Shown: piece after piece, positions 1-5,798 of the stretch | Numbering within the stretch: the first letter of the stretch is position 1 | How the letters are laid out: each line of letters starts with the position of its first letter | NCBI GenBank assembly: GCA_031272005.1 | Contig: JAISUQ010000113.1 | Coordinates: forward strand, 1-17,174 | From: Coriobacteriales bacterium | Lineage (GTDB): Bacteria; Actinomycetota; Coriobacteriia; Coriobacteriales; UBA8131 | Direction of reading: 5' to 3' | DNA length: 17,174 nt | Notes under the pieces: generated by a model | The model's input: the letters and a program-made list of their open reading frames with translations, nothing else | Database searches by the model: none | Told to the model about the DNA's origin: nothing | Translations under genes and position numbers: made by a program

Positions 1-173
1 ATTTCACTAACTAACGCAAATTTGTGCCAAAAAACGCCGAATTTCATGTTTGACCCGATGTCCAAGGCATGTTCCTGCTCTACAGTCCTCGAGCAATAAC
101 CCTACCGGTTGTCTATGGCAAGCATTCATTCAGCGCTACCTTAGACAATTCCTCCCCGCCGGCTGCCAGTAGC
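1..173. other. Left-edge non-coding stretch
   Basis: No convincing gene is seen here. It lies downstream of the antitoxin gene, which reads leftwards. The only short open frame runs across the antitoxin end and has no recognisable domain. A run of six T on the minus strand near 30-36 could belong to a terminator, but I see no convincing stem next to it. Confidence 0.5.
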
Positions 174-461
174 TCATGCGCTGGCGCTGAGCAACTCATT
201 GACCAACGCTTTACGGACAAAATCGCTGGTCGAGATGCCCTCAGCGCTGGCGGCTCCCTCTATCGCCCTCTTCATTGCGGTCGGCACCTTTACCGAGAGG
301 ACAGCTGATCCTTCAGGGCTCATCGGCGGGCGTCCGATTATGACCTCGCCAATGCTATGCTCACCTTTCGGCCATTCGTCTTTATCCAGTGCAGCAGCCC
401 AGCGGGAAATCATCTCATCGGTAACGAGCTGCCCGTCGCTTGCCTCAAATGGTTTCATCAT
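174..461 (-). CDS. Ribbon-helix-helix antitoxin of a type II toxin-antitoxin pair
   Basis: Predicted protein of 95 residues. The N-terminal half carries a DEMISRWAAALDKDEW stretch, then a linker containing IIGRPPMSPEGS. The C-terminal part (from about residue 54) reads VLSVKVPTAMKRAIEGAA and then STSDFVRKALVNEL. This is the beta-strand plus two-helix pattern of ribbon-helix-helix DNA-binding antitoxins. The frame stays open further upstream into the toxin gene. I chose the ATG at 461 because an AAGGA Shine-Dalgarno sequence (468-472) sits 6 nt ahead of it; the next codon (458) is also ATG and possible. The gene starts 11 nt after the toxin stop, so the two are cotranscribed, toxin first. By family knowledge the antitoxin neutralises the toxin and represses its own promoter; the palindrome at 740-776 is the likely operator. 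A 44-bp fragment resembling the middle of this gene occurs at 10153-10196. Confidence 0.82.
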   Translation of the reverse strand: MMKPFEASDGQLVTDEMISRWAAALDKDEWPKGEHSIGEVIIGRPPMSPEGSAVLSVKVPTAMKRAIEGAASAEGISTSDFVRKALVNELLSASA

Positions 462-472
462 CTGCATCCTTT

Positions 473-727
473 TCAAAACCCGAGTTCCTTGAGGAATTTC
501 TTCGTTGGCGGCGTCTTGGCGTGGAAGACCAGCCAATCGCCTGATTTCCCGAAAACGGCAACCAGCTCGGCAATCCTGCCATCAGGCAAAACGCCGGCAG
601 CAATCCAGCGCAGCGGCTCATCATCGCTTTGACGCTGACGGCAGCGCAGCGGCGTCTCCCAAGCGTACACGACCTCCTCCTCTGAGAGGCCATGCTTCAA
701 AGCGTTGGGGTGAACGATTGTCGCCAT
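473..727 (-). CDS. BrnT-like toxin of a type II toxin-antitoxin pair
   Basis: Small protein of 84 residues. It has an N-terminal NALKHGLSEEEVVYAW segment, a central DDEPLRWIAAGVLPDGR strand-turn region, an ELVAVF strand, a DWLVFHA strand and a C-terminal PPTKKFLKELG. The KHG-(L/V)-S-EEE pattern followed by beta-strands resembles BrnT/RelE-fold ribonuclease toxins, and the HA-x-PPT ending matches a toxin group I associate with Actinobacteria. If the assignment is right it cleaves RNA when unopposed. The start ATG at 727 has AAGGA 6 nt upstream (734-738). It is followed after 11 nt by the ribbon-helix-helix antitoxin gene. Toxin-first order is typical of brnTA-type pairs. Family placement is by pattern only; catalytic residues were not mapped. 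Confidence 0.72.
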   Translation of the reverse strand: MATIVHPNALKHGLSEEEVVYAWETPLRCRQRQSDDEPLRWIAAGVLPDGRIAELVAVFGKSGDWLVFHAKTPPTKKFLKELGF

Positions 728-739
728 CAGGTTTCCTTT

Positions 740-782
740 ACGTCATACGTAAAAGTTTACCAATAATGTATGACGTTTGCAA
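740..782 (-). promoter_or_regulatory. Promoter and palindromic operator of the toxin-antitoxin operon
   Basis: A 9-bp inverted repeat, ACGTCATAC (740-748) and GTATGACGT (768-776), flanks a smaller repeat, GTAAA/TTTAC (749-760). Read on the minus strand, a -35-like TTGCAA (777-782) and a -10-like TAAACT (754-759) are separated by 17 nt, so the palindrome overlays the promoter. This is the arrangement expected for autorepression by a ribbon-helix-helix antitoxin. The repeat is directly visible; promoter and operator roles are inferred. Confidence 0.6.
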
Positions 783-976
783 CCGCAGTCGCCACTCAAG
801 CGATACCAACATCATGTACAATCATCAAATCAGGAAGATTGCAGGGCGCTCCCACTCCTTAATAGACCTCCAAATGCTGCCGTAAGCCCGCTTTAAGTGG
901 GTTAGAGTAGATATGGAAGCCAGCGACCTTGCGGCGCCTGTGGCGCCTGCCGCTGGTTCGACCAGTTGCTCCGAAT
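783..976. other. Non-coding stretch between toxin operon and tRNA-Pro, with imperfect hairpins
   Basis: No gene is supported here. Two imperfect hairpins are visible: TAAGCCCGC/GTGGGTTA at 883-904 with one bulged base, and CCAGCG (920-925) with CGCTGG (951-956) enclosing two GGCGCC palindromes. The outer arms of the second resemble the T-arm of the neighbouring tRNA (see findings). Neither hairpin is followed by a T-run on either strand. Confidence 0.45.
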
Positions 977-1015
977 CAGATGAGGGGATGGCACAGCAGG
1001 TGCCATCCCCTCATC

Positions 1016-1017
<2 letters not shown>
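977..1017. repeat. Perfect 18-bp inverted repeat abutting the tRNA-Pro 3' end (possible terminator)
   Basis: Arms at 977-994 and 1000-1017 are exact reverse complements (18 bp) around a 5-nt loop, AGCAG. The right arm overlaps two bases of the tRNA CCA end. Transcribed from the tRNA (minus strand) it forms a very stable hairpin, but no T-run follows, so a canonical Rho-independent terminator is not seen. It could be a T-tract-less terminator of the kind proposed for Actinobacteria, a processing signal, or an end of a mobile element. The repeat itself is certain; the role is not. Confidence 0.75.
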
Positions 1018-1092
<75 letters not shown>

Positions 1093-1136
1093 ACTTGAGA
1101 TGCTGACTGATGCGGTGCGTCAAAGGGCAAGGCAGA

Positions 1137-1165
1137 AATATATCACAACCGGCGCTTCGGGTACA
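1137..1165 (-). promoter_or_regulatory. Possible tRNA-Pro promoter
   Basis: On the minus strand TATATT (1137-1142) lies 45 nt upstream of the mature tRNA 5' end. A weak -35-like TGTACC (1160-1165) is 17 nt further upstream. The -10 fits the consensus well and the -35 only at three of six positions. The region 1093-1272 otherwise holds no gene. Confidence 0.4.
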
Positions 1166-1223
1166 GTTGCAAATTGCCAGTTGCCCGCAACAACCCTACC
1201 AGCAACCTGCCAGCAACCCGCCG

Positions 1224-1237
1224 CCCGCTGTGGCGGG
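1224..1237 (-). terminator. Weak candidate terminator hairpin downstream of the CapA-type gene
   Basis: CCCGC and GCGGG form a 5-bp GC-only stem with loop TGTG, 36 nt past the stop of the CapA-type gene. No T-run follows on the minus strand; instead there is a run of imperfect GGTTGCTGGCA-like repeats. It is reported only as the best hairpin in this gap. Confidence 0.22.
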
Positions 1238-1272
1238 GCCTTGGTGGCTTTGGCGCTCACCCTGGCCCGCCC

Positions 1273-2499
1273 TCAATAGATTATCGGAAACTCATCACCG
1301 AAGACATCCTCGGCCAGGCTGATCAGATACTGCCGTGACAGGCCGGAGCCGGCCAACATGTGGCCGGCAGCCAGGCTGTCGTCGTAATCCTTAAGCAGAT
1401 AGGTGCTGTGACCCACCCATCCGGGGCGCAGATGATTCACCGTCGGCCAGATTTCCACATCGCCCACAGTGGCCTCACCGCTGGCAAAATCGTAAGTCAC
1501 CGACCAGCGGGTCATCTCGCCCAGCATCCGCTCCGGCTCGTCCTGGGCCGAAAGGAAGTTGCCCAGCGAGTAAATCACCAGCGTGCGCTGGCCATTGTCG
1601 CCGGTGATGAAGGTCGTCGGCTCCACAACGTGCGGATGGCTGCCGATGATTACATCCACGCCCAGATCGCTCAGAAAGTAGGCCAGCTCCACCTGTTCAG
1701 CGGTGGGCTCATAGACATACTCCACTCCCCAATGCATCGAGACGATCTGCACGTCGCTGACTTCGTTGAGAAGCGCCACATCCTCAGCAATCCGGTCGCG
1801 GTCGATCAGGTTCACCAGGTATTCCTGGCCAGCAGGCAGCTCAAAGCCATTCAACCCGTAGGTGTAGCTGGCCAACCCGAAGCGCACGCCCTTGACCTCC
1901 AGCACCCGCGGTTCGGCGGCGGCCTCCCAGGAGTCGTTGGTGCCAGTCTGTATCAGGCGGCCGTCGGCCTCGATGAAATCCAGTTGGGAGATGATGCCCT
2001 CCTCGCCGTAATCATAGGCATGGTTGGAGGAGGTGCTGATCCAATCGAAGCCGGCGTCGGCCACGGCGGTGATCACCTCATGCGGGCTGTTGAAGACCGG
2101 ATAGTCGGATAAGCCCAACTCGCTGCCACCGCAAACGGTCTCCTGGTTGATATAGGCGACATCCACCGACTGGATGTACTCGGCGGTATGCTCATAGGCG
2201 CCGGTGAAGTCGTAGGTGCCATCACCGTTGGCGTAGTTCCTGTAGACTGAGCCATGAATCAGATTGTCGCCGACGGCACAGAAGGTCACAGTCACCGGCT
2301 CCTGAGCAGGCGTCACGGACTCCTGGCGCTGGTCGGTGCTGGCGGTGCTGCCGCTGCTCAGGGAGCTGGCCTCGGCGGCAATCTGAGGCTGCTGCGCGCT
2401 GCAACCAGCCAACGGCCCAGCCAGCGACAGCACCAACAGCGCTGCCAGGCATACCGCCAGGCCCCGCCTGTATACTCCAAATCCCCTCATAATGTCCAT
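1273..2499 (-). CDS. CapA-family lipoprotein (poly-gamma-glutamate synthesis-type metallophosphatase fold)
   Basis: 408 residues. A basic N-terminus (RRG) and a hydrophobic stretch (about residues 14-29) lead to a lipobox ending LAGC, with lipidated Cys33, so it is likely anchored on the outer face of the membrane. A Ser/Thr/Gln-rich linker follows (about 34-68). The CapA/PgsA domain fills the rest, with the family motifs VGDNLIHG (75-82), INQET (117-121), SSNHAYDYG (156-164), HWGVEY (255-260), GSHPHVVEP (285-293) and YSLGNFLS (309-316). These fit a metal-binding calcineurin-like fold. CapA proteins are needed for poly-gamma-glutamate capsule in Bacillus, but many homologues occur without capBC, and no capB or capC is seen here, so the substrate is unknown. 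The start is uncertain: the ATG at 2499 or the ATG three codons later (2490); neither has a good Shine-Dalgarno sequence. It is divergent from the DUF2510-like gene with a 58-nt gap. Confidence 0.88.
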   Translation of the reverse strand: MDIMRGFGVYRRGLAVCLAALLVLSLAGPLAGCSAQQPQIAAEASSLSSGSTASTDQRQESVTPAQEPVTVTFCAVGDNLIHGSVYRNYANGDGTYDFTGAYEHTAEYIQSVDVAYINQETVCGGSELGLSDYPVFNSPHEVITAVADAGFDWISTSSNHAYDYGEEGIISQLDFIEADGRLIQTGTNDSWEAAAEPRVLEVKGVRFGLASYTYGLNGFELPAGQEYLVNLIDRDRIAEDVALLNEVSDVQIVSMHWGVEYVYEPTAEQVELAYFLSDLGVDVIIGSHPHVVEPTTFITGDNGQRTLVIYSLGNFLSAQDEPERMLGEMTRWSVTYDFASGEATVGDVEIWPTVNHLRPGWVGHSTYLLKDYDDSLAAGHMLAGSGLSRQYLISLAEDVFGDEFPIIY

Positions 2500-2540
2500 A
2501 ATGATACTACGACGGCGCAGTTTCCGGTATGATGTAACAA

Positions 2541-2552
2541 CAAAAAGGGAGA
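2541..2552 (+). promoter_or_regulatory. Ribosome binding site fixing the start of the DUF2510-like gene
   Basis: A purine-rich run, CAAAAAGGGAGA, lies just ahead of ATG 2558. The frame is open from 2492, but only the ATG at 2558 has a Shine-Dalgarno sequence (GGGAG) at proper distance. A TATGAT at 2528-2533 may be the -10 of the plus-strand operon, though no good -35 is seen. Confidence 0.5.
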
Positions 2553-2557
2553 GGTTA

Positions 2558-2947
2558 ATGGGAACAAAACTCGAAGGCTGGCATCTCGATCCAAGCGGTG
2601 AGAAGTGTTATCGCTACTACAAGGGCCAGGGTTTCACTCAACAGACCACCACCGACATCACTCAGATCACGATGCCGTTGGCGGTCTTTGGACGCAAGCT
2701 GGCTGACGTCCGCCCGGAGCTGACGCCGCTGGTGGTTGGGGTTTTAGCGGTACTGGGGTTTGTCTTCTTCTCCCCTCTGGGTGTGGTCTTTGGAGGCATC
2801 GGCGTTGCTGTCGGCCTGCTTTTCCTGCGTATTGGCAGAACCTGGAAGCTGATTTTAGGCACGGTACTCTGTGCCCTGGTTGCCGTGCTGTCGGCCTTTC
2901 TGTTTGCTTTGGGTATGCTGCTATACCTGCAGACCGGGGGTGCCTGA
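2558..2947 (+). CDS. DUF2510-like membrane protein
   Basis: 129 residues from the ATG at 2558. The N-terminal segment has GWHLDPSG followed by KCYRYYKGQGFT (about residues 7-27). This matches the W-x-D-P-x-G ... RYW-D-G-x-x-WT pattern of DUF2510, a short motif typical of actinobacterial membrane proteins. From about residue 56 on it is strongly hydrophobic: two adjacent membrane segments split by a Gly-rich turn (FFSPLGVVFGGIGVAVG), a short IGRTWK loop, then a long third hydrophobic stretch. Expected topology is a cytoplasmic N-terminus with three transmembrane helices. It is the first gene of the plus-strand operon, 23 nt ahead of the TagF-like gene, so it may be an accessory to the polymer machinery. 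Its molecular function is unknown. Confidence 0.72.
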   Translation: MGTKLEGWHLDPSGEKCYRYYKGQGFTQQTTTDITQITMPLAVFGRKLADVRPELTPLVVGVLAVLGFVFFSPLGVVFGGIGVAVGLLFLRIGRTWKLILGTVLCALVAVLSAFLFALGMLLYLQTGGA

Positions 2948-2970
2948 AGTCTGATGATGGGCGTGACATC

Positions 2971-4221
2971 TTGATATATGCACTCTACAGGTTGGTTATC
3001 CGCTGGCTCTACCGCCGCTATCGCAGTCAGCTGACCGGCGATAGCCGGCGCATCTGCTTTCTCTCGCGCCAGGCCGATGAGCTGTCGCTGGATTTCAAGC
3101 TGCTGATAGAAGCCCTCCAGCCGTTGCTCCCGGACTGGCAGATTTCATACTATTGCTATCATGATAGTGGCAGCTTCAGTCGGCGCCTGAAGGGTACGCT
3201 GGCCCAGCTGCGCCTGGTGGCATCATCGCGCCTGTGCGTGGTCGACGGCTACTGCCCGGCCGTCTCCATCCCCGAACTCAACCCGCAGACCGCGGTAGTC
3301 CAGATCTGGCATTCGCTGGGGGCCATCAAGAAGTTCGGCTGGCAGTCGCTGGACACTCCAGCCGGACGCAGCCGTCAGCAGGCCGAGGGACTGTGCATGC
3401 ATCGCAACTACTCGCTGATCATCGCCAGCGGCGAAGGCCCACGCCGAGCCTACGCCGAAGCCTTCGGTTACCCTTTGGAGAAAATCGAGCCGCTCGGGCT
3501 GCCGCGCATGGATTATCTGCTCTCCAACTTCAGCGATGAGCAGGACGCCGGGACGGACACCGGGATCGGCACCGAAGCCAACCCGAACACCATCACCATC
3601 CTCTACGCGCCGACTTTTCGCAAAGGCGACTCCCAGACGCTGATCAACGATTACCTGGCTCAATTGCAGGCCGAACTGCCCGCCACCAGCTACCAGCTGA
3701 TCACCTCCAAACACCAGCAGGACAGCGCCGGGCCTGTGCTCTCCCCCCGGGCGATCCAGAACCGCGAGCTTCTGTGCCGCGCCGACTACGTGGTCACGGA
3801 TTACTCGGCCTTGGCCTTCTCGGCCGGCCTGATCGGCAAGAAGGTGCTGTTCTTTGTTCCGGACATCGACCAGTACCGCCGCTCTCCGGGTCTGAACATC
3901 GACCTGGAGCAGCTGTTCCCGACCATCTGCTTTCGCCAGGCCGCGGCGCTGCGAGCCTATATCGAGCGGGACCAGGCGGCAGCCCATCCCGGCACCAATC
4001 CGCCAGCGCCAGCGCCAGCCAGCGCCGCCAGCGCCAGCGCCAGCCAGCCGGCAGACAGCCCTTACGCCACCAGCGGCTTTTTTGCCTACTGCCGCAACTA
4101 TCTGGCCGACCCGCCCTACGGCGCCACCAAGCGCATCGTCTCACGCTTGCTCCAGCCGGGTATAATTAACATGACAACTTCGGCGCCCGACAGGCCGCAG
4201 ACGACAGCAGAGGCAGACTGA
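2971..4221 (+). CDS. CDP-glycerol glycerophosphotransferase family protein (TagB/TagF-like)
   Basis: 416 residues from a TTG start at 2971; the upstream GATGGG is only a weak ribosome site. Family features of the glycerophosphotransferase domain appear in order: VVQIWHSLGAIKKFG (109-123, with the family's invariant His at 114), CMHRNYSLIIASGEG (142-156), EPLGLPRMDYL (173-183), ILYAPTFR (210-217), SKH (246-248), RADYVVTDYSALAF (270-283) and KKVLFFVPD (290-298). Relatives transfer glycerol-phosphate or ribitol-phosphate from the CDP form to a membrane-linked acceptor on the cytoplasmic face, priming or building teichoic-acid-type polymers. The aspartate that often follows the DYS motif (FD) is Ser here. 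An Ala/Ser/Pro-rich insert (about 343-362) interrupts the C-terminus, and a further low-complexity tail follows residue 400. It is followed 6 nt later by the ABC permease, so it fits a polymer-synthesis and export cluster. Substrate choice (glycerol, ribitol or another phospho-polyol) cannot be read from sequence. Confidence 0.85.
   Translation: MIYALYRLVIRWLYRRYRSQLTGDSRRICFLSRQADELSLDFKLLIEALQPLLPDWQISYYCYHDSGSFSRRLKGTLAQLRLVASSRLCVVDGYCPAVSIPELNPQTAVVQIWHSLGAIKKFGWQSLDTPAGRSRQQAEGLCMHRNYSLIIASGEGPRRAYAEAFGYPLEKIEPLGLPRMDYLLSNFSDEQDAGTDTGIGTEANPNTITILYAPTFRKGDSQTLINDYLAQLQAELPATSYQLITSKHQQDSAGPVLSPRAIQNRELLCRADYVVTDYSALAFSAGLIGKKVLFFVPDIDQYRRSPGLNIDLEQLFPTICFRQAAALRAYIERDQAAAHPGTNPPAPAPASAASASASQPADSPYATSGFFAYCRNYLADPPYGATKRIVSRLLQPGIINMTTSAPDRPQTTAEAD
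4002..4049 (+). repeat. GCCAGC low-complexity tandem repeat within the TagF-like gene
   Basis: Imperfect tandem GCCAGC hexamers with occasional GCCGCC or shortened units encode the Pro/Ala then Ser/Ala stretch (about residues 345-359) of the TagF-like protein. The repeat keeps the reading frame. It may vary in length between strains by slippage. Confidence 0.7.
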
Positions 4222-4227
4222 GCAAAG

Positions 4228-5037
4228 ATGTTTCGAGCATTTCTGAACATATTCAGGGACAACTGGCAGTGGCGGCGCCAGGTCTGGAGCCTGGCTTTGG
4301 CCGACATCCGCAAGACCGTGCGCGGCACCCTGCTGGGCTGGTTCTGGCTGTTTGCCAAACCGCTGGTCTATGTGGTCACCTTATGGTTCGTCATCGACAT
4401 CGGCCTGCGCAGCGGACATTCCACCGACACCTATCCGTTTTTGCTCTGGCTGTCCATCGGCCTGTTCGCCTGGTTTTACATGTCGGCGATGCTCTCCACC
4501 GGCACCGACCTCTATCACCGCTATCCTTACCTGGTGAACAAGCTGCGTTTTCCGCTTTCGGTAATCTCCAATTTCTACAGCCTGGCGCAGCTGATGATTT
4601 ACCTGATCAGCATGGTCGTGCTGGTCATCGTGATGCTGCTGGCCGGAGTCAGCCTGTCGATTTACTTCATCCAGCTGCCCTTCATCATCGCTTTGATGTA
4701 TCTGTTCTTCATGTTCTGGTCGATTATGGTCTCACCGCTCTCGGCCATGAGCAAGGACTTCAGCCAGCTGATCCGCACCATGAACACGCCGATCTTCTGG
4801 ATCTCCGGCATCCTCTACAACGTCGATGCCCTGCAGCTGACCTGGTTCAAGTGGATTCAGGCCTTCAACCCGGTCTACTACGTGGTCACAGCGCTGCGAG
4901 CGGCAATCTGCGACAAATACTGGCTCTGGGAGCGCCCGGATCTGATCATCGGCTTCGGCGTAGTGCTCTGCACCACCATGATCATCGCCAACTGGGTGCT
5001 CTGGCGGGCCGGACGGGTGGTGCCGGATGTCATCTAG
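4228..5037 (+). CDS. ABC-2 type polysaccharide/teichoic acid export permease (TagG/Wzm-like)
   Basis: 269 residues, the usual size for this family. An amphipathic N-terminus with ADIRKTVRGTLLGWFW (about 25-40) matches the conserved region of TagG/Wzm/KpsM permeases before the first membrane helix. Around six hydrophobic segments follow, with the conserved region TPIFWISGILYNVD and then the FNPVYYVVTALR stretch near the C-terminus, both hallmarks of ABC-2 polysaccharide exporters. It pairs with the ATPase encoded next, whose ATG overlaps this gene's end by 11 nt. By family the complex exports an undecaprenyl-linked polymer across the membrane. The start ATG at 4228 lies 6 nt after the TagF-like stop with a GAGCAAAG upstream. 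Confidence 0.9.
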   Translation: MFRAFLNIFRDNWQWRRQVWSLALADIRKTVRGTLLGWFWLFAKPLVYVVTLWFVIDIGLRSGHSTDTYPFLLWLSIGLFAWFYMSAMLSTGTDLYHRYPYLVNKLRFPLSVISNFYSLAQLMIYLISMVVLVIVMLLAGVSLSIYFIQLPFIIALMYLFFMFWSIMVSPLSAMSKDFSQLIRTMNTPIFWISGILYNVDALQLTWFKWIQAFNPVYYVVTALRAAICDKYWLWERPDLIIGFGVVLCTTMIIANWVLWRAGRVVPDVI

Positions 5038-5788
5038 GGCACAGGTCAAACATACCCGGGACAGAGAGAATCCGATCGCCGTACAACTGAAACGGATGAG
5101 CAAGACCTACAAGCTCTACGGCACCGAGCACCAGCGCCTGCTGGCCACCTTCTTCCCCAATGTGCCGCACGCCAAGGTGCTGGCCAACGACAATCTCTCA
5201 ATGCTCATCGAGCGCGGCGAGTCGGTAGCCCTGCTTGGCGGCAACGGCGCCGGCAAATCCACGGCCCTGAAGATCATCGCCGGCATCACCTACCCCGACT
5301 CCGGCTCGGTGGAGGTCAATGGCCGGGTCAACGCCCTCCTCAACCTCTCCGCCGGCTTTGACGCCAAACTCACTGGACGGGAGAACCTCCGGCTGCGCAG
5401 CCAGGTCCAGGGCATCCCGGAGGCCGAGTTTGCCAAGCTGCTGCCCGACATCATCGAGTTCTCCGAGCTGGGCGTGTTCATCGACCAGCCCATCCGCACC
5501 TACTCCAGCGGCATGAAGTCGCGCCTGGGCTTTGCCTACGCCTCCTCCTTCGACCCGGACATCCTGATTCTGGACGAGGTGCTGGCCGTCGGCGATAAGG
5601 CCTTCAAAAGCAAGTGCCTGGTGCGGATGAAGGAGATCATGGCGCTCAAGCACATCACTTTGTTGTTCGTGACCCACGACATGTCGGCGGCTCAACAATT
5701 CTGCCAGCGCGGAATTGTGCTGGATAAGGGCAAGGTGGTCTTTGACGGCCCGATTGCCGAGGCCGTGGCCTTCTACTCCGAGCGATAG
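5027..5788 (+). CDS. ABC transporter ATPase for polysaccharide/teichoic acid export (TagH/Wzt-like)
   Basis: 253 residues. The nucleotide-binding domain is complete: an aromatic A-loop (KTYKLYG, 26-32), Walker A GGNGAGKST (71-79), a TGRENL segment in the Q-loop region (117-122, the TagH/Wzt-type variant), signature YSSGMKSRL (159-167), Walker B ILILDE (179-184) and H-loop FVTHDMS (214-220). The FFPNVPHAKVLAND segment before the core is typical of polysaccharide exporters. It stops right after the nucleotide-binding domain. It therefore lacks the C-terminal carbohydrate-binding domain of O-antigen Wzt proteins and the long C-terminus of Bacillus TagH, so any substrate recognition by such a domain is absent. 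It is translationally coupled to the permease by an 11-nt overlap. Confidence 0.92.
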   Translation: MSSRAQVKHTRDRENPIAVQLKRMSKTYKLYGTEHQRLLATFFPNVPHAKVLANDNLSMLIERGESVALLGGNGAGKSTALKIIAGITYPDSGSVEVNGRVNALLNLSAGFDAKLTGRENLRLRSQVQGIPEAEFAKLLPDIIEFSELGVFIDQPIRTYSSGMKSRLGFAYASSFDPDILILDEVLAVGDKAFKSKCLVRMKEIMALKHITLLFVTHDMSAAQQFCQRGIVLDKGKVVFDGPIAEAVAFYSER

Positions 5789-5798
5789 GCGCCCGGCA

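Noticed and set aside
1360..2112. Long plus-strand open frame of 250 codons
   Set aside because: It lies wholly antisense to the CapA-type gene, which has clear family motifs. The plus-strand translation has no recognisable domain.
5715..5798. Upstream extension of the giant gene to ATG 5715
   Set aside because: This part overlaps the ATPase gene and encodes an Arg/Pro/Trp-rich stretch with no domain, while the HAD motif begins a few residues after GTG 5799.
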